Shown: positions 16,736-25,943, counted from the stretch's first letter. The stretch: 54,976 bases of DNA from Actinomycetota bacterium (GCA_012514635.1 JAAYZX010000082.1:1-54976); one strand, 5' to 3'. Notes: generated from the letters alone by a model not told the origin. Numbers and translations are program-made.

Positions 16736-17412
16736 CACTCCACCACGAACTCGAAGATAGCGATCCCTACAGCCACGAATACTACATCGTAGATCGCCAT
16801 CAGCACCGGCCACAGGCCCAATCCACTCCAGGGCTCCGAGCCCAACAGCACCACCGAGCAGCGGGCGGCGGCCACCAACAGTGGCACCAGCAAGGGGAGC
16901 ACGAGGACGGAGAGCAAAGCACCCCGAGCCTGCACTCCCACCGTAACAGCGGCGGCCAGCGTCCCCACAGCGCTTAGCCCGGCGGCCAGCAGCAGCATGA
17001 TGCCTAGGAGGGCGGGCCATTCCCATCCCAGCCCTACGTTGTAGAGCGCGGTAAAGAACACCAACACCACCAAACCGCTGCCCCAGCACAGAATGGTGCT
17101 GCTCAGCAGCTTCCCCAGATAGATGAGCGACCGGTCCACCGGGCAGAGCAGCAGGCCTTCCAGACACTGCACCTCTTTTTCGCCTTCGAACGAGCGACCC
17201 ACCGCCACGAGGCCTGGGAACAGGAAGGCCGCCCACAGGATGCCGGAGCGGGCCGACGCGGACTCCCTGGCCGCCGACTCCAGACAGAAACTGAACACCA
17301 GCACTACCAGAAAACCCAACAACACCATGGTTATGATCCCGCCGGCCGCCCGCAGTTCGCAACGCAGGTCCTTCCAAGCTATGGTCCACACGAGTCCCAG
17401 CGCAGTCCTCAT
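16735..17412 (-). CDS. ccmB: Haem ABC exporter permease CcmB
   Basis: Integral membrane subunit of the CcmAB ABC transporter that releases holo-CcmE. It has 225 residues with about six hydrophobic segments, and the N-terminal WTIAWKDLRCELR is typical of the family. The F-GEKE--CLEGLLLCPVDRS-Y-GK stretch is the cytoplasmic coupling-loop signature shared by CcmB proteins. The start overlaps the ccmA stop by four bases (ATGA). Confidence 0.94.
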   Translation of the reverse strand: MRTALGLVWTIAWKDLRCELRAAGGIITMVLLGFLVVLVFSFCLESAARESASARSGILWAAFLFPGLVAVGRSFEGEKEVQCLEGLLLCPVDRSLIYLGKLLSSTILCWGSGLVVLVFFTALYNVGLGWEWPALLGIMLLLAAGLSAVGTLAAAVTVGVQARGALLSVLVLPLLVPLLVAAARCSVVLLGSEPWSGLGLWPVLMAIYDVVFVAVGIAIFEFVVE

Positions 17413-18269
17413 GCCGGGGGGACCTCGCCCCGGGCGGCGGGACCGCCGTCGCCACTACCGCCGTCGCCGCTGCGGTCATCGCCACTGCCGCCCCCGCCCT
17501 CGCTGCCACCCCCGCCGTCGCCACTGCCGCTCGAGGCGTCACCCCCGTCGCCCGCTACCGTTTCCCGGTAGCGGGCGAGGAAGGCCGCACGCTCCCACGG
17601 CGGGGCGCCGGTCTCCAGCGCCAGCTTCCCGCGCACCAGCACCGCCACCCGATCCGAAAGACCCAGGCCTTCATCGATGTCGTGCGTTGCCATGATCACG
17701 GTCCTCTCTTCATCCCCGACCGTGCCCAGAAGCGAGGCCAACGACCCACGCGCCTGGTGGTCCAGACCGGTGAAAGGCTCATCCAGCAGGAGGACCCGGG
17801 GGCGATGCAGCAGCGCCCGCGCGATGCTCAGCCGCTGCTGCATACCGCGCGAGTAAGTGTTCACCTCCCGGTCCATGACCGTGGCCAATCCCATCTGCTC
17901 CAACATCGACCGGGCTTCCCGGCGAGGATCCGCCACCCGGTACATGCGGCCGTAGAACTCCAGGTTCTCCCGGCCGGTGAGCTGTGGATAGAGGTAAGTT
18001 TGGTGCGATATCAGTCCGATGAGTCGCCGCAGGGCCGTGGGCGTCTTCATCGCATCCATGCCTTCGATGCGCACGCTCCCCTGCGTGGGTACTAGCAGGC
18101 CGGCCAGCACTTTGAGGAGGGTGGTCTTCCCCGCCCCGTTGGGCCCGAAGATGGTAAGCGTGGAGCCCCGCTCCACCACCAGGTCGAGCCCGCGCAGTAC
18201 GGGGGTAATCCCGAAGGAGAAGGTGAGACCTTCCACCTCGACGGCGCCCACGCCCTCAGCCTTCCACAT
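17409..18269 (-). CDS. ccmA: Haem ABC exporter ATP-binding protein CcmA, with Gly-rich tail
   Basis: ATPase of the CcmAB transporter; its ATP hydrolysis frees haem-loaded CcmE from CcmC. Walker A GPNGAGKT, the YSRGMQQR signature, Walker B VLLLDEPF and the ATHD switch are all visible. The ATG at 18269 was chosen because GGAGG lies eight bases upstream and the overlap with ccmF is 14 bases; the longer open frame runs antisense to sense in ccmF. The last roughly 47 residues are a Gly/Ser/Asp low-complexity tail (SSGSGDGGGGSEGGGG and similar) not found in typical CcmA. It is encoded by GC-rich repetitive DNA, so length variation by slippage is likely. Confidence 0.93.
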   Translation of the reverse strand: MWKAEGVGAVEVEGLTFSFGITPVLRGLDLVVERGSTLTIFGPNGAGKTTLLKVLAGLLVPTQGSVRIEGMDAMKTPTALRRLIGLISHQTYLYPQLTGRENLEFYGRMYRVADPRREARSMLEQMGLATVMDREVNTYSRGMQQRLSIARALLHRPRVLLLDEPFTGLDHQARGSLASLLGTVGDEERTVIMATHDIDEGLGLSDRVAVLVRGKLALETGAPPWERAAFLARYRETVAGDGGDASSGSGDGGGGSEGGGGSGDDRSGDGGSGDGGPAARGEVPPA

Positions 18270-20286
18270 CGGACGGGCCTCCGGAAGGGCCGCCCGGTGC
18301 AACCGCGGACGGGTCCCCGGACGGGGCCACAGGCCGGCCGTCGGGTGTGTCCCCGGACGAAGTCGCCTCCTCAACCGCCCCGTGACGGCGCCTCCGCGCA
18401 GGCCACAAGGCAATCGCCCCGCCCAGGGCCATGATCCCGCCTCCCACCCACAGCCAACCGATCAGAGGATGTAGTTCCAAGCGCAGACTGACAACATCGT
18501 CCTCCAGGGAGACGGCCAGCAGAGTCACATACACATCGCCTCCGAGCGACCCGCGCCGGGCCACCCGCGTCCATATTTGGTCGGACGCCGGATAGTACTC
18601 GAGAGAAGGCAGCAACTCTCCTCCGGGTCTGCCGTCCACGGTCAGAGCCAGCCGCGCTCGCACATCGCTCTTATCCAATTCATCGCTGAAGCTAAGCTCT
18701 CGATAGGTCACCTGCACGTTCCCCAGGAAGAGGGCTTCGTCCTGGGCCAGATCCCCATCCACCGACTGCTTGTACGACCACGACCCGGCGATGCCGATCA
18801 CCAATATCGCCAATCCCAGATGCACCAGCAGTGCCCCGTAGCGCCGGCGAACTCTGCGCACACTCCTGTTCCGAACGAAGGTCAGCACCACGGTGGCGAT
18901 CAGCATGGAGGCCAGAGCGAAGGCGGCCAGAGGATAGGGCCTGCGCACACCCAGCACCAGCAGAATGATCAGCACCAGCAGACCGAAGCCTCCGGTGACC
19001 AGGAGGTCTCGGCTTAGACGGCCCTTGGATCCTCGAGAATCCCGAACCAGAGGGCACAGTGCCGTGAGCAGCACCAGCAGCAACCCCAAGGGAGCGGCGC
19101 CCGCGTTGAAGAACTCAGGACCAAGGCCGAACTCGCCGCCACCAAATGCGTGGACCAGCGGCGGGAACACCATGCCCCAGAGGATCACGAAAGTGATGAC
19201 CGACAGGAGCAGTTCGGTACAGAAGAAACTAAAGGTCTCGCTGATCAAAGGAACGGGACCATCGTCTCTCCGCAGCGAGGATATCCGCCGTCCCACGACC
19301 GCCACGGCCAACACCAACATCGCGAGGAGGAACGAGGCAAACCAGGGGATCATGCCCGACGCCGTGAAAGCGTGGACCGATGCCACCACTCCCGATCGAG
19401 TGAGAAACGTACCGAACACGGTGAGCAGGAACGTGACCGAGGTGAGCGACACCATCCAGAGCCGGTGCCGGTCCTTGCGTTCCACGATGATGACGGAATG
19501 GAGCAGGGCGGTCGCCGTAAGCCAGGGAACGAGAGAGGCGTTCTCCACAGGATCCCAGGCCCAGTAGCCGCCCCACCCCAGAGTGACGTAGGCCCACCAC
19601 GCTCCCACCACGTTGCCGATGGTGAGAAACAGCCACCCGGCCAGCGCCCACCGTCGCAGCGGTGCGATCCAAGAAGCCACCGCGTCGCCGTTCACCAGAC
19701 CCGCCACCATCAGCGCGAAAGGCATGGCCATGGCCACATAACCCAAGTACAGGGCCACCGGGTGCACCACCATTCCCGGGTGCAGCAACATGGGATTGAG
19801 GCCCAATCCATCGCTAGGAGGCGGAGAAGTCGGATGCTGGACGAATGGGTTGCAATTAGGTCCAAACAGCAGGAGAAGCGAAAAGAACAGCGTCATAGCC
19901 GACAGCGTAGCGACGAGATAAGGCGCGGAGAGAGGAGAGCGTCGCCAAGCCCCGCGGGCGGAGGCGACGGCCATGGCGGCCAGGACCAGGAGCCACAGCA
20001 GGAGCGAACCGGCATTGCCCGCCCACACGGCCGAAACCGTGTAGACGAAGGAGAGGGACCGAGAGCTGTGCTCAAAGACATAAAGATTGCTGAAATCTCG
20101 AGTCAGGAAGGCCGTGAGCAGGAGCAGCATGGCGCCCGTCGCAGCCACCAGAGTGCCACTGAGGGCCCACACTCCCCATCGGGACCAGCGGGGCCGCCGG
20201 AGCAGACGCCCCCCCAGAGACAGCGCCACCGCGCCGAAACTGGTCACGGCGGCCAAGATCAGCAATAGTTCCCCGATAAGGCTCAA
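18256..20286 (-). CDS. ccmF: Cytochrome c haem lyase subunit CcmF
   Basis: Large polytopic membrane protein that transfers haem from CcmE to apocytochrome c. The WWD signature WGGYWAWDPVENASLVPW is present, with many membrane helices and the conserved His-containing loops (LLHPGMVVHP). The start is unclear: a TTG at 20286 overlaps the ccmE stop by four bases and has GAGG seven bases upstream, while a GTG at 20313 would overlap by 31 bases. I prefer the TTG (676 residues). No ccmH or ccmG, the usual partners that hold and reduce the apocytochrome, is found in this cluster, so CcmF may work alone here. Confidence 0.93.
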   Translation of the reverse strand: MSLIGELLLILAAVTSFGAVALSLGGRLLRRPRWSRWGVWALSGTLVAATGAMLLLLTAFLTRDFSNLYVFEHSSRSLSFVYTVSAVWAGNAGSLLLWLLVLAAMAVASARGAWRRSPLSAPYLVATLSAMTLFFSLLLLFGPNCNPFVQHPTSPPPSDGLGLNPMLLHPGMVVHPVALYLGYVAMAMPFALMVAGLVNGDAVASWIAPLRRWALAGWLFLTIGNVVGAWWAYVTLGWGGYWAWDPVENASLVPWLTATALLHSVIIVERKDRHRLWMVSLTSVTFLLTVFGTFLTRSGVVASVHAFTASGMIPWFASFLLAMLVLAVAVVGRRISSLRRDDGPVPLISETFSFFCTELLLSVITFVILWGMVFPPLVHAFGGGEFGLGPEFFNAGAAPLGLLLVLLTALCPLVRDSRGSKGRLSRDLLVTGGFGLLVLIILLVLGVRRPYPLAAFALASMLIATVVLTFVRNRSVRRVRRRYGALLVHLGLAILVIGIAGSWSYKQSVDGDLAQDEALFLGNVQVTYRELSFSDELDKSDVRARLALTVDGRPGGELLPSLEYYPASDQIWTRVARRGSLGGDVYVTLLAVSLEDDVVSLRLELHPLIGWLWVGGGIMALGGAIALWPARRRRHGAVEEATSSGDTPDGRPVAPSGDPSAVAPGGPSGGPSDVEG

Positions 20287-20714
20287 GGAGCGGCCTCGTA
20301 CTTGCTGGGACACTTGGCGATGAAAGTGTGGGCCTGGAAAGTGCCGTCGGCCCGGTGATCCCCTTCCAACACCACCTCGGTCTCAGCGGTCTGCTTGAAT
20401 GTATCGGGTAGGGCACCGTCGTAAATCACGGCCATCGTATCGGAGGGGTTGTCCCGATCGTGGATGGTGAGGGAGAAATGGGTTCCTCCCTGCCGCACCA
20501 GAGTCCCTTCTTGGAACCGACCCGACACCCGCACGTTCTCGACGGCGCCGAGCGCCTTCAGTTCGGAGACGGTGTAGTAATAGACGGTCCCGCGCCCGAC
20601 ACCCAACCAGATAAGCGCACCGACGGCGATGATCGCCACCACGGCCGCGATAAGGACTTTAATCTTGCGGGCACCAAGAGAGCGCATAGTGGCCGACAGT
20701 CTATCAGCGCCCAT
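20283..20714 (-). CDS. ccmE: Haem chaperone CcmE, Cys (CxxxY) variant
   Basis: Membrane-anchored haem chaperone. It has an N-terminal helix (about 18-38) and an OB-fold beta barrel with VSGRFQEGTL and the FSLTIHDRDN strand. The C-terminal haem-attachment motif, usually HxxxY, is CPSKY at 135-139, so Cys takes the place of the haem-binding His. This variant is known from Desulfovibrio-type and archaeal Ccm systems that lack CcmG and CcmH. It is the first gene of the ccm run; no clear ribosome binding site precedes the ATG at 20714, and an ATG at 20687 is an alternative. Confidence 0.93.
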   Translation of the reverse strand: MGADRLSATMRSLGARKIKVLIAAVVAIIAVGALIWLGVGRGTVYYYTVSELKALGAVENVRVSGRFQEGTLVRQGGTHFSLTIHDRDNPSDTMAVIYDGALPDTFKQTAETEVVLEGDHRADGTFQAHTFIAKCPSKYEAAP

Positions 20715-20973
20715 CTACATCGACGAAGAAAGATGCCGTGCTCCCTCCCACCCACCTTCCCCCGCTCCGTCTCGAAGCCCTCGTCACTCTCCACCTCGTT
20801 CTTCCTGCGCCTCTGCGGTATCCTCCCTTCATCGCAGTTGCGGAGTAGTAGCCGCAGGCGGTGCTCGGGCGCACAGTCCTGATTGAGCAGTGTATCGAGT
20901 GCCGTTTCAGGCGCTATCGCAGTGCACTTTGTTCGCTATACGACTGTGGCGCCATCCATGAAAGGAGCAATGC

Positions 20974-21633
20974 ATGGAAGCCATCGCACTTCCAGTTGAG
21001 GAGAGGGGCGAAAATAGAGGGTCTTCCTCAGCCCGCAGGCTGCGTGCGGAGGGCAAGATTCCCGGTGTCGTCTACGGCAAGAAGAGTGACACCGTAAACG
21101 TGGTAGTCGCGGACGGCGAGCTGCGCCGCGTCCTCCGGCACGGGCAGAACGTGTTGCTGCAGCTCGAGTATGAAGAGGGTGTAGGGCCGGATAAGAAGCA
21201 GTATGCGGTCATCAAAGAGCTGCAACGCGATCCGCTGCGTCCGCGGTTTCTCAACGTCGATCTCCTGGAAGTCTATCTGGACACCGAGATCGAGTCGCCG
21301 GTGCCCATCGAGGTGCTGGGCGAACCCGAGGGAGTCAAAGTTGGAGGCATCCTGTCGCAACTGGTGTATGAAGTACTTGTGCGGGCGCTGCCCGGCAAGA
21401 TGCCGGCCAAGCTGCAGATAGACGTCACGACCCTCGACATGGGGCAGAACGTCAGGGTTGCCGAGTTGGAAGAGTCTCCTGACTACTTGGTGATCACGGA
21501 TCCCGAAGAAGTGATCGCTGCAGTTGTGGCACCTATGGCTGAGAAAGAGGTCGAGGAAGAGCTGGAAGCAGAAGTGGCAGAAGAGCTTGAAGAACCGACC
21601 ACGGAGTCGGAAGAGGAACAAGAAGAAGCTTAA
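20974..21633 (+). CDS. rplY: 50S ribosomal protein L25, Ctc form
   Basis: Binds 5S rRNA in the large ribosomal subunit. At 219 residues it is the two-domain Ctc/TL5 form: an N-terminal L25 domain (about 1-95, with SSARRLRAEGKIPGVVYG) and a C-terminal beta domain. It ends in a very acidic Glu-rich tail of about 30 residues. AAAGGAG lies seven bases before the ATG. It is the only clear plus-strand gene in the window, divergent from ccmE across 259 bases and convergent with the GH65 gene across a perfect hairpin terminator. Confidence 0.96.
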   Translation: MEAIALPVEERGENRGSSSARRLRAEGKIPGVVYGKKSDTVNVVVADGELRRVLRHGQNVLLQLEYEEGVGPDKKQYAVIKELQRDPLRPRFLNVDLLEVYLDTEIESPVPIEVLGEPEGVKVGGILSQLVYEVLVRALPGKMPAKLQIDVTTLDMGQNVRVAELEESPDYLVITDPEEVIAAVVAPMAEKEVEEELEAEVAEELEEPTTESEEEQEEA

Positions 21634-21650
21634 ACAGTACTCCGAGACTT

Positions 21651-21684
21651 TTGTGGGGCGCAGCACCCGTGCTGCGCCCCACAA
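21651..21684. terminator. Perfect 16-bp hairpin, shared terminator
   Basis: TTGTGGGGCGCAGCAC and its exact complement GTGCTGCGCCCCACAA are separated by CC. It lies 18 bases after the rplY stop and eight bases from the stop of the convergent HAD-GH65 gene, so it can serve both strands. Only short T-runs flank it. Confidence 0.85.
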
Positions 21685-21692
21685 GTCCCTCA

Positions 21693-24600
21693 CTACGGCT
21701 GCAGCGGTCGCTGCAGCATATGCGCTCGGCGCAGCGACAGCGTCTCCCCGTTATGGACTATGGTCATGCGATCACCGGCTTCCAACGCATACTCGGCACC
21801 CCGTTCCGTGATATCCACGGCCAGCGTGCACTTCTTGTACTGCACTTTGAAAGCAAGGCGCTTCATCCGACGCGGCAGCCGCGGCCGGAACGACAGAACA
21901 CCGTTCCTCTCGCGCATGCCCCCGAAACCGTTGACCAGCGCCATCCATGTCCCTCCTGCCGACGCCACATGTATCCCATCCCGTACATTCCCCGCCGCAT
22001 CCGCCAGGTCGATGCCCACCACATCTATGAAATACTCCTCCGCCGCCCGGAGGTCGTCACCCACCTCAGCGGCCATGATGCACTGAATGCACTCCGAGAG
22101 AGAAGAATCGCTGGTGGTTAGAGGATCGTAGTAGTCGAGGATTCTGCGCTTATCCTCGTGAGAAAACGCGTCGCCCAACAGGAAGGTGGCGAGCACTACG
22201 TCGGCCTGCTTGATCACTTGGTGTCTGTACAGAACCAGGGGATGATAGTGAAGCAGGAGCGGGTAGTTATCGGGAGGTGTATTTTCGAAGTCCCACCTTT
22301 CCTGGTTCAAGAAGTCGTCATCCTGAAGGAATAGGCGTAATTCTTCGTCGTATGGTATGTACATGAGGTCCGCGGCTTTCTCCCATACCTCGAGCTCCCC
22401 CTCCTCCAGGTCGGTGCGTTCCACCAGTCGCGCATGAGCCTCAGCGTCGGTCTCCTCCAGCCACCTCACCGCGCGGACCGCCTGTCGCATGTTTTCCTGG
22501 GCCATGAGGTTGGTGAACGTATTATTGTCGACCAAGGCGCTGTACTCATCGGGGCCGGTGACCCCATTGATGACAAAGCGACCACCTTTCCGCTCCGAAA
22601 ACACGCCCAAACCCGCCCAAAGACGTGCCGTCTCCACCAGAATCTCGGTTCCGTACCGTGCCATGGATTCAGTGTCATCTGTTGCCCGCGCATAGTGAAC
22701 CAACGCATAGGCGATGTCGGCGTTGATATGATACTGAGCGGTCCCGGCCGCATAGTAGGCTGAGGCCTCGTCCCCACTGATGGTCCGCCAGGGGAACATG
22801 GCCCCCCGTTCATTGACTTCACGCGCCCTCTCCCGCGCCTTATCCAACATGCGGTAGCGGTGACGCAAGAGATTCTTGGCAACGGCAGGAGCAGTATGGA
22901 TCAGGAACGGCAGTGTGTATATCTCCGCATCCCAGAAATAGTGGCCTTCGTAACCGCGACCCGTCAAGCCCTTAGCCGGAATACCATAACCTTCAACCCG
23001 AGCCGAAGCCTGTGCGAGCTCGAATAGGTTGAAGCGTACCGCCTGTTGCAGCAGAGGCGAGCCCTCCACAATGACATCACTCCGCTCCCAGAAACCGTCT
23101 AAGAAGCGGCGCTGCTCCTCCCGAACGGCACGAATACCCTCCGCCGTCGCCCTTTCCAGCGTCTGTTTGGCCCGGAACATGAGTTCTTGGATAGGCTCTT
23201 TGCCGTCGTGGTGGTAGGCCAGGTACTTGACTATACGGACGGGATCGCCCTGTTCCACCCTGAAGCGATAGACCACGCGCGACCAATCACCATCGATGTC
23301 GGTGCGCGGTGGCTCCGCCGGAGTACCGTTAACCAACCGGTGATCCATACCACAGGCCATCAACAGACCGCTGGCGCGTGTCTTATAAGCCAAGATCACT
23401 TGTTGGTCGCTCACACGTTCATCCACCTTCTGCAGCACGCCGTCGCCCAGCGCCCGGCTGCGCCGCGGATCAGGCTGCCCGTAGTCCCCGTTTTCAGGAA
23501 GGAGTATAAGGTTCGAGGAGATGGTGAGAAGTGCAGAGCGATCCAACGACGTCACTTCGTACTCCACACACGCCAGATGGCGACTCACAAACGACACCAT
23601 CCTCCTACTGCGGATGAGATACGCGCTTCCGTCGCTTGCGCGCCATAGAACCCTCCGCTCAAGGGCACCGTCTCTCATGTCGAGCGTGCGTTCGTACTCC
23701 GTCACGTCCGCCGTCTCGAGCGAGAAGGGCTCATCATCGACGTATAGGCGGATCACCGTGCCGTCGGGTATTCCCACCACGGTCTGGCCGGTCTCTGCAA
23801 AACCGTACGCGCGTTCCGGGTATTCGATGGGCCAGGTCTCGTAATAGGCGTTGAGGAGAGGGGCGGGATCGTACGACGGACGACCCTCATCTTGAGTACC
23901 GCGGATACCCAGATAACCGTTGGCGAGCGCAAAGATGCTCTCCATCTGCGGAACATACTGGGGATTGAAGCGTCGCTCCACCAGGCGGTGCTCGTCAACG
24001 GGAAAATCGTCCGCCGCCGCCAGCAGCCGGGTGGCCGCCGCGCGCAGACGGTGGCTGCGCGGCCCCGCCGGCTGGCGGCGCTCATGGTCGGTCTCTCTGG
24101 CAAGGAAGACGGCCAAGTCGTCCACCACCAGATCCGCACCCGCTTCTTCCAGCTCAACGGCCTGGTCGGCGCGATCCACTCCCACCACCAACCCAAAGCC
24201 GCCCGCGCGCCCGGCCTCCACGCCAGCCCGTGAATCCTCCACCACCACCGCCCGGGCGGGATCAACCTCGAGACGCCGGGCCGCCTCCAGAAAGATATCC
24301 GGCGCCGGCTTTCCCGCCAGACCCAATTCAGCTGCGGTGTTGCCGTCCACACGCGCATCGAAGAGATCCTGTATACCGGCGGCCTCCAGAACCTCCTCGC
24401 AGTTGCGGCTGGAGGTCACTACCGCCGTCAACATCCCCACGTCGCGTAGTTCTCGCAGCCATGCGATGGAGCCCGGGAAGACCTCCACCCCCTCCTCGCG
24501 CAACGCCTCTTCTACAAATTCCTGCTTGCGCTTAGCCATCCCGTGCACCGACCACTCCGTGATGGAATCCTCTTCCTCACCCACCGGCAACAAGATGCCG

Positions 24601-24875
24601 CGGGACAAGAGGAAGTCCCGCACTCCATCCTCCCGTGGCTTGCCGTCCACCGTTGCCGCATAATCATCGGCTATGGAGAAACGCGGCGTGTCGGTGCCGT
24701 GTATAGCGTCCCAGGCATCGAGGAAGTCGTCGAAGGTACGTTTCCACGCACTAGCGTGCATGCGCGAGGTAGTGGTCAGCACTCCATCCATGTCGAACAG
24801 AACGGCGTCGAACCTGTCGGGCGCCACTACCACCTGCGTCGCCGCCTCCTGTTCAGGCGCATCAAACATCAACAA
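21693..24875 (-). CDS. HAD beta-phosphoglucomutase fused to GH65 disaccharide phosphorylase
   Basis: Two enzymes of one pathway in one chain. Residues about 20-255 are a HAD-IA hydrolase like beta-phosphoglucomutase: nucleophile loop FDMDGVL, VVTSSRN, the GLAGKPAPDIF Lys, and VVVEDSRAG. Residues about 300-1040 are a family 65 glycoside phosphorylase: LANGYLGIRG, the YFWDAEIY barrel segment, the general acid Glu in GPDEYS at about 777, and phosphate-binding YDPLTTSDSSLS. Such a protein would split an alpha-linked glucose disaccharide (trehalose, kojibiose or maltose) to glucose and beta-glucose-1-phosphate, then convert that to glucose-6-phosphate. The linkage specificity cannot be read from sequence. 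The start may be TTG at 24875 (best ribosome-site spacing) or ATG at 24869. It begins immediately after the pfkA stop. Confidence 0.92.
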   Translation of the reverse strand: MLMFDAPEQEAATQVVVAPDRFDAVLFDMDGVLTTTSRMHASAWKRTFDDFLDAWDAIHGTDTPRFSIADDYAATVDGKPREDGVRDFLLSRGILLPVGEEEDSITEWSVHGMAKRKQEFVEEALREEGVEVFPGSIAWLRELRDVGMLTAVVTSSRNCEEVLEAAGIQDLFDARVDGNTAAELGLAGKPAPDIFLEAARRLEVDPARAVVVEDSRAGVEAGRAGGFGLVVGVDRADQAVELEEAGADLVVDDLAVFLARETDHERRQPAGPRSHRLRAAATRLLAAADDFPVDEHRLVERRFNPQYVPQMESIFALANGYLGIRGTQDEGRPSYDPAPLLNAYYETWPIEYPERAYGFAETGQTVVGIPDGTVIRLYVDDEPFSLETADVTEYERTLDMRDGALERRVLWRASDGSAYLIRSRRMVSFVSRHLACVEYEVTSLDRSALLTISSNLILLPENGDYGQPDPRRSRALGDGVLQKVDERVSDQQVILAYKTRASGLLMACGMDHRLVNGTPAEPPRTDIDGDWSRVVYRFRVEQGDPVRIVKYLAYHHDGKEPIQELMFRAKQTLERATAEGIRAVREEQRRFLDGFWERSDVIVEGSPLLQQAVRFNLFELAQASARVEGYGIPAKGLTGRGYEGHYFWDAEIYTLPFLIHTAPAVAKNLLRHRYRMLDKARERAREVNERGAMFPWRTISGDEASAYYAAGTAQYHINADIAYALVHYARATDDTESMARYGTEILVETARLWAGLGVFSERKGGRFVINGVTGPDEYSALVDNNTFTNLMAQENMRQAVRAVRWLEETDAEAHARLVERTDLEEGELEVWEKAADLMYIPYDEELRLFLQDDDFLNQERWDFENTPPDNYPLLLHYHPLVLYRHQVIKQADVVLATFLLGDAFSHEDKRRILDYYDPLTTSDSSLSECIQCIMAAEVGDDLRAAEEYFIDVVGIDLADAAGNVRDGIHVASAGGTWMALVNGFGGMRERNGVLSFRPRLPRRMKRLAFKVQYKKCTLAVDITERGAEYALEAGDRMTIVHNGETLSLRRAHMLQRPLQP

Positions 24876-25943
24876 TTACACCTCACCTACATAAATACCC
24901 ATACCCTGCGCCACCCGTACGAGTTGACCCTGAGGATCGACCAGGCATTGACCGGCGGTCACCACTTCTTTGAGCGGTACATCCTCCACGTTGTCGCCGC
25001 GCAGACACACCATACGATCAAAACGCTCCAGAGCCACCAAGTCCACGGCGTGCATACCGAACATGGTGGCCGTGAGGGTGTCCAGTGCCGTAGGGGGACC
25101 TCCGCGCTGCACATGGCCGAGAACGGTAGCCCGCGCTTCGACCCTCCCCTTGGTTGTGGACTCCAGAGCGGATACCACCAATTCCCCCACGCCTTGGAAG
25201 CGATCTCGGCCCTGACAATCCACCACCTTGCAGATCATGCCATCGGGGGCCGCCACTCCCTCCGCCACCACAATCACGGCAAAAAGATGGTTGCGCATTC
25301 GCGAGGTGCGATCGATGGCTTCAAGAAGCCCGTCGATAGTGTAGGGGATCTCCGGAATAAGAATGGCGTCGGCACCCGCAGACAGGCCGCCGTGCAGAGC
25401 CAGATGCCCCGCATGGCGCCCCATGGTCTCCAGCACCATCACGCGGTCGTGGCTGACTCCCGTGGTGCGCAGATATTCGATAGCTTTGGCCACCGTACGT
25501 ACCGCCGAATCGAATCCCAACGAACGATCGGTTAGAGGCACATCGTTGTCGATGGTCTTGGGGATGCCCACCATCTTCCAACCGCCCATGCGCGCGCTCT
25601 CCTGCAGGATCGCCATGCTCCCGTCCCCACCTATGGCGATAAGAGCATCCAGGCCGATGTCTCGGTAACCGTCTTGGATCTCTTTTTCTACGTCTCCCAA
25701 GCTACAGTTGATGGTACCGAGGAACGTCCCACCCGTACTCAACATGGGGTCGAAGCCTTGGGCATCGAGACTCTCGATAGTGAGGGGAACAATACGACGC
25801 TCCATCAAACCGCGGCCGGCGTCCTCGATACCGATCACCTCAAAGCCGTAGCCGTGCTGCGCACGACGCACAACGGCTCTGATGGCCGCGTTCAGACCGG
25901 AACAATCCCCTCCGCTGGTAAGAACCCCCAGACGATACCTCAT
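24876..25943 (-). CDS. pfkA: 6-phosphofructokinase (group III type)
   Basis: Phosphorylates fructose-6-phosphate in glycolysis. It has 355 residues with the SGGDCSGLNAAIR start, GGDGS at 105-109 and PKTIDND at 128-134, plus a GHVQRGG effector/substrate segment. Gly in GGDGS is the ATP-type residue, while Lys in PKTIDND is typical of pyrophosphate enzymes. This Gly/Lys pairing is known from ATP-using actinobacterial group III enzymes, so ATP is the likelier donor. It is followed directly by the HAD-GH65 gene, whose product would supply glucose-6-phosphate. Its ATG overlaps the stop of a 15-residue leader ORF. Confidence 0.95.
   Translation of the reverse strand: MRYRLGVLTSGGDCSGLNAAIRAVVRRAQHGYGFEVIGIEDAGRGLMERRIVPLTIESLDAQGFDPMLSTGGTFLGTINCSLGDVEKEIQDGYRDIGLDALIAIGGDGSMAILQESARMGGWKMVGIPKTIDNDVPLTDRSLGFDSAVRTVAKAIEYLRTTGVSHDRVMVLETMGRHAGHLALHGGLSAGADAILIPEIPYTIDGLLEAIDRTSRMRNHLFAVIVVAEGVAAPDGMICKVVDCQGRDRFQGVGELVVSALESTTKGRVEARATVLGHVQRGGPPTALDTLTATMFGMHAVDLVALERFDRMVCLRGDNVEDVPLKEVVTAGQCLVDPQGQLVRVAQGMGIYVGEV

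Noticed and set aside
16736-17542. N-terminal extension of the ccmC frame to 505 codons
   Set aside because: It runs through ccmB in another frame and encodes Gly/Ala-rich sequence unlike CcmC; the ATG at 16735 fits the TGATG coupling.
20715-20973. Promoter for rplY and for ccmE in the divergent gap
   Set aside because: TATACG near 20937 has no acceptable -35 partner, and nothing convincing is seen on the minus strand; the region is left unassigned.
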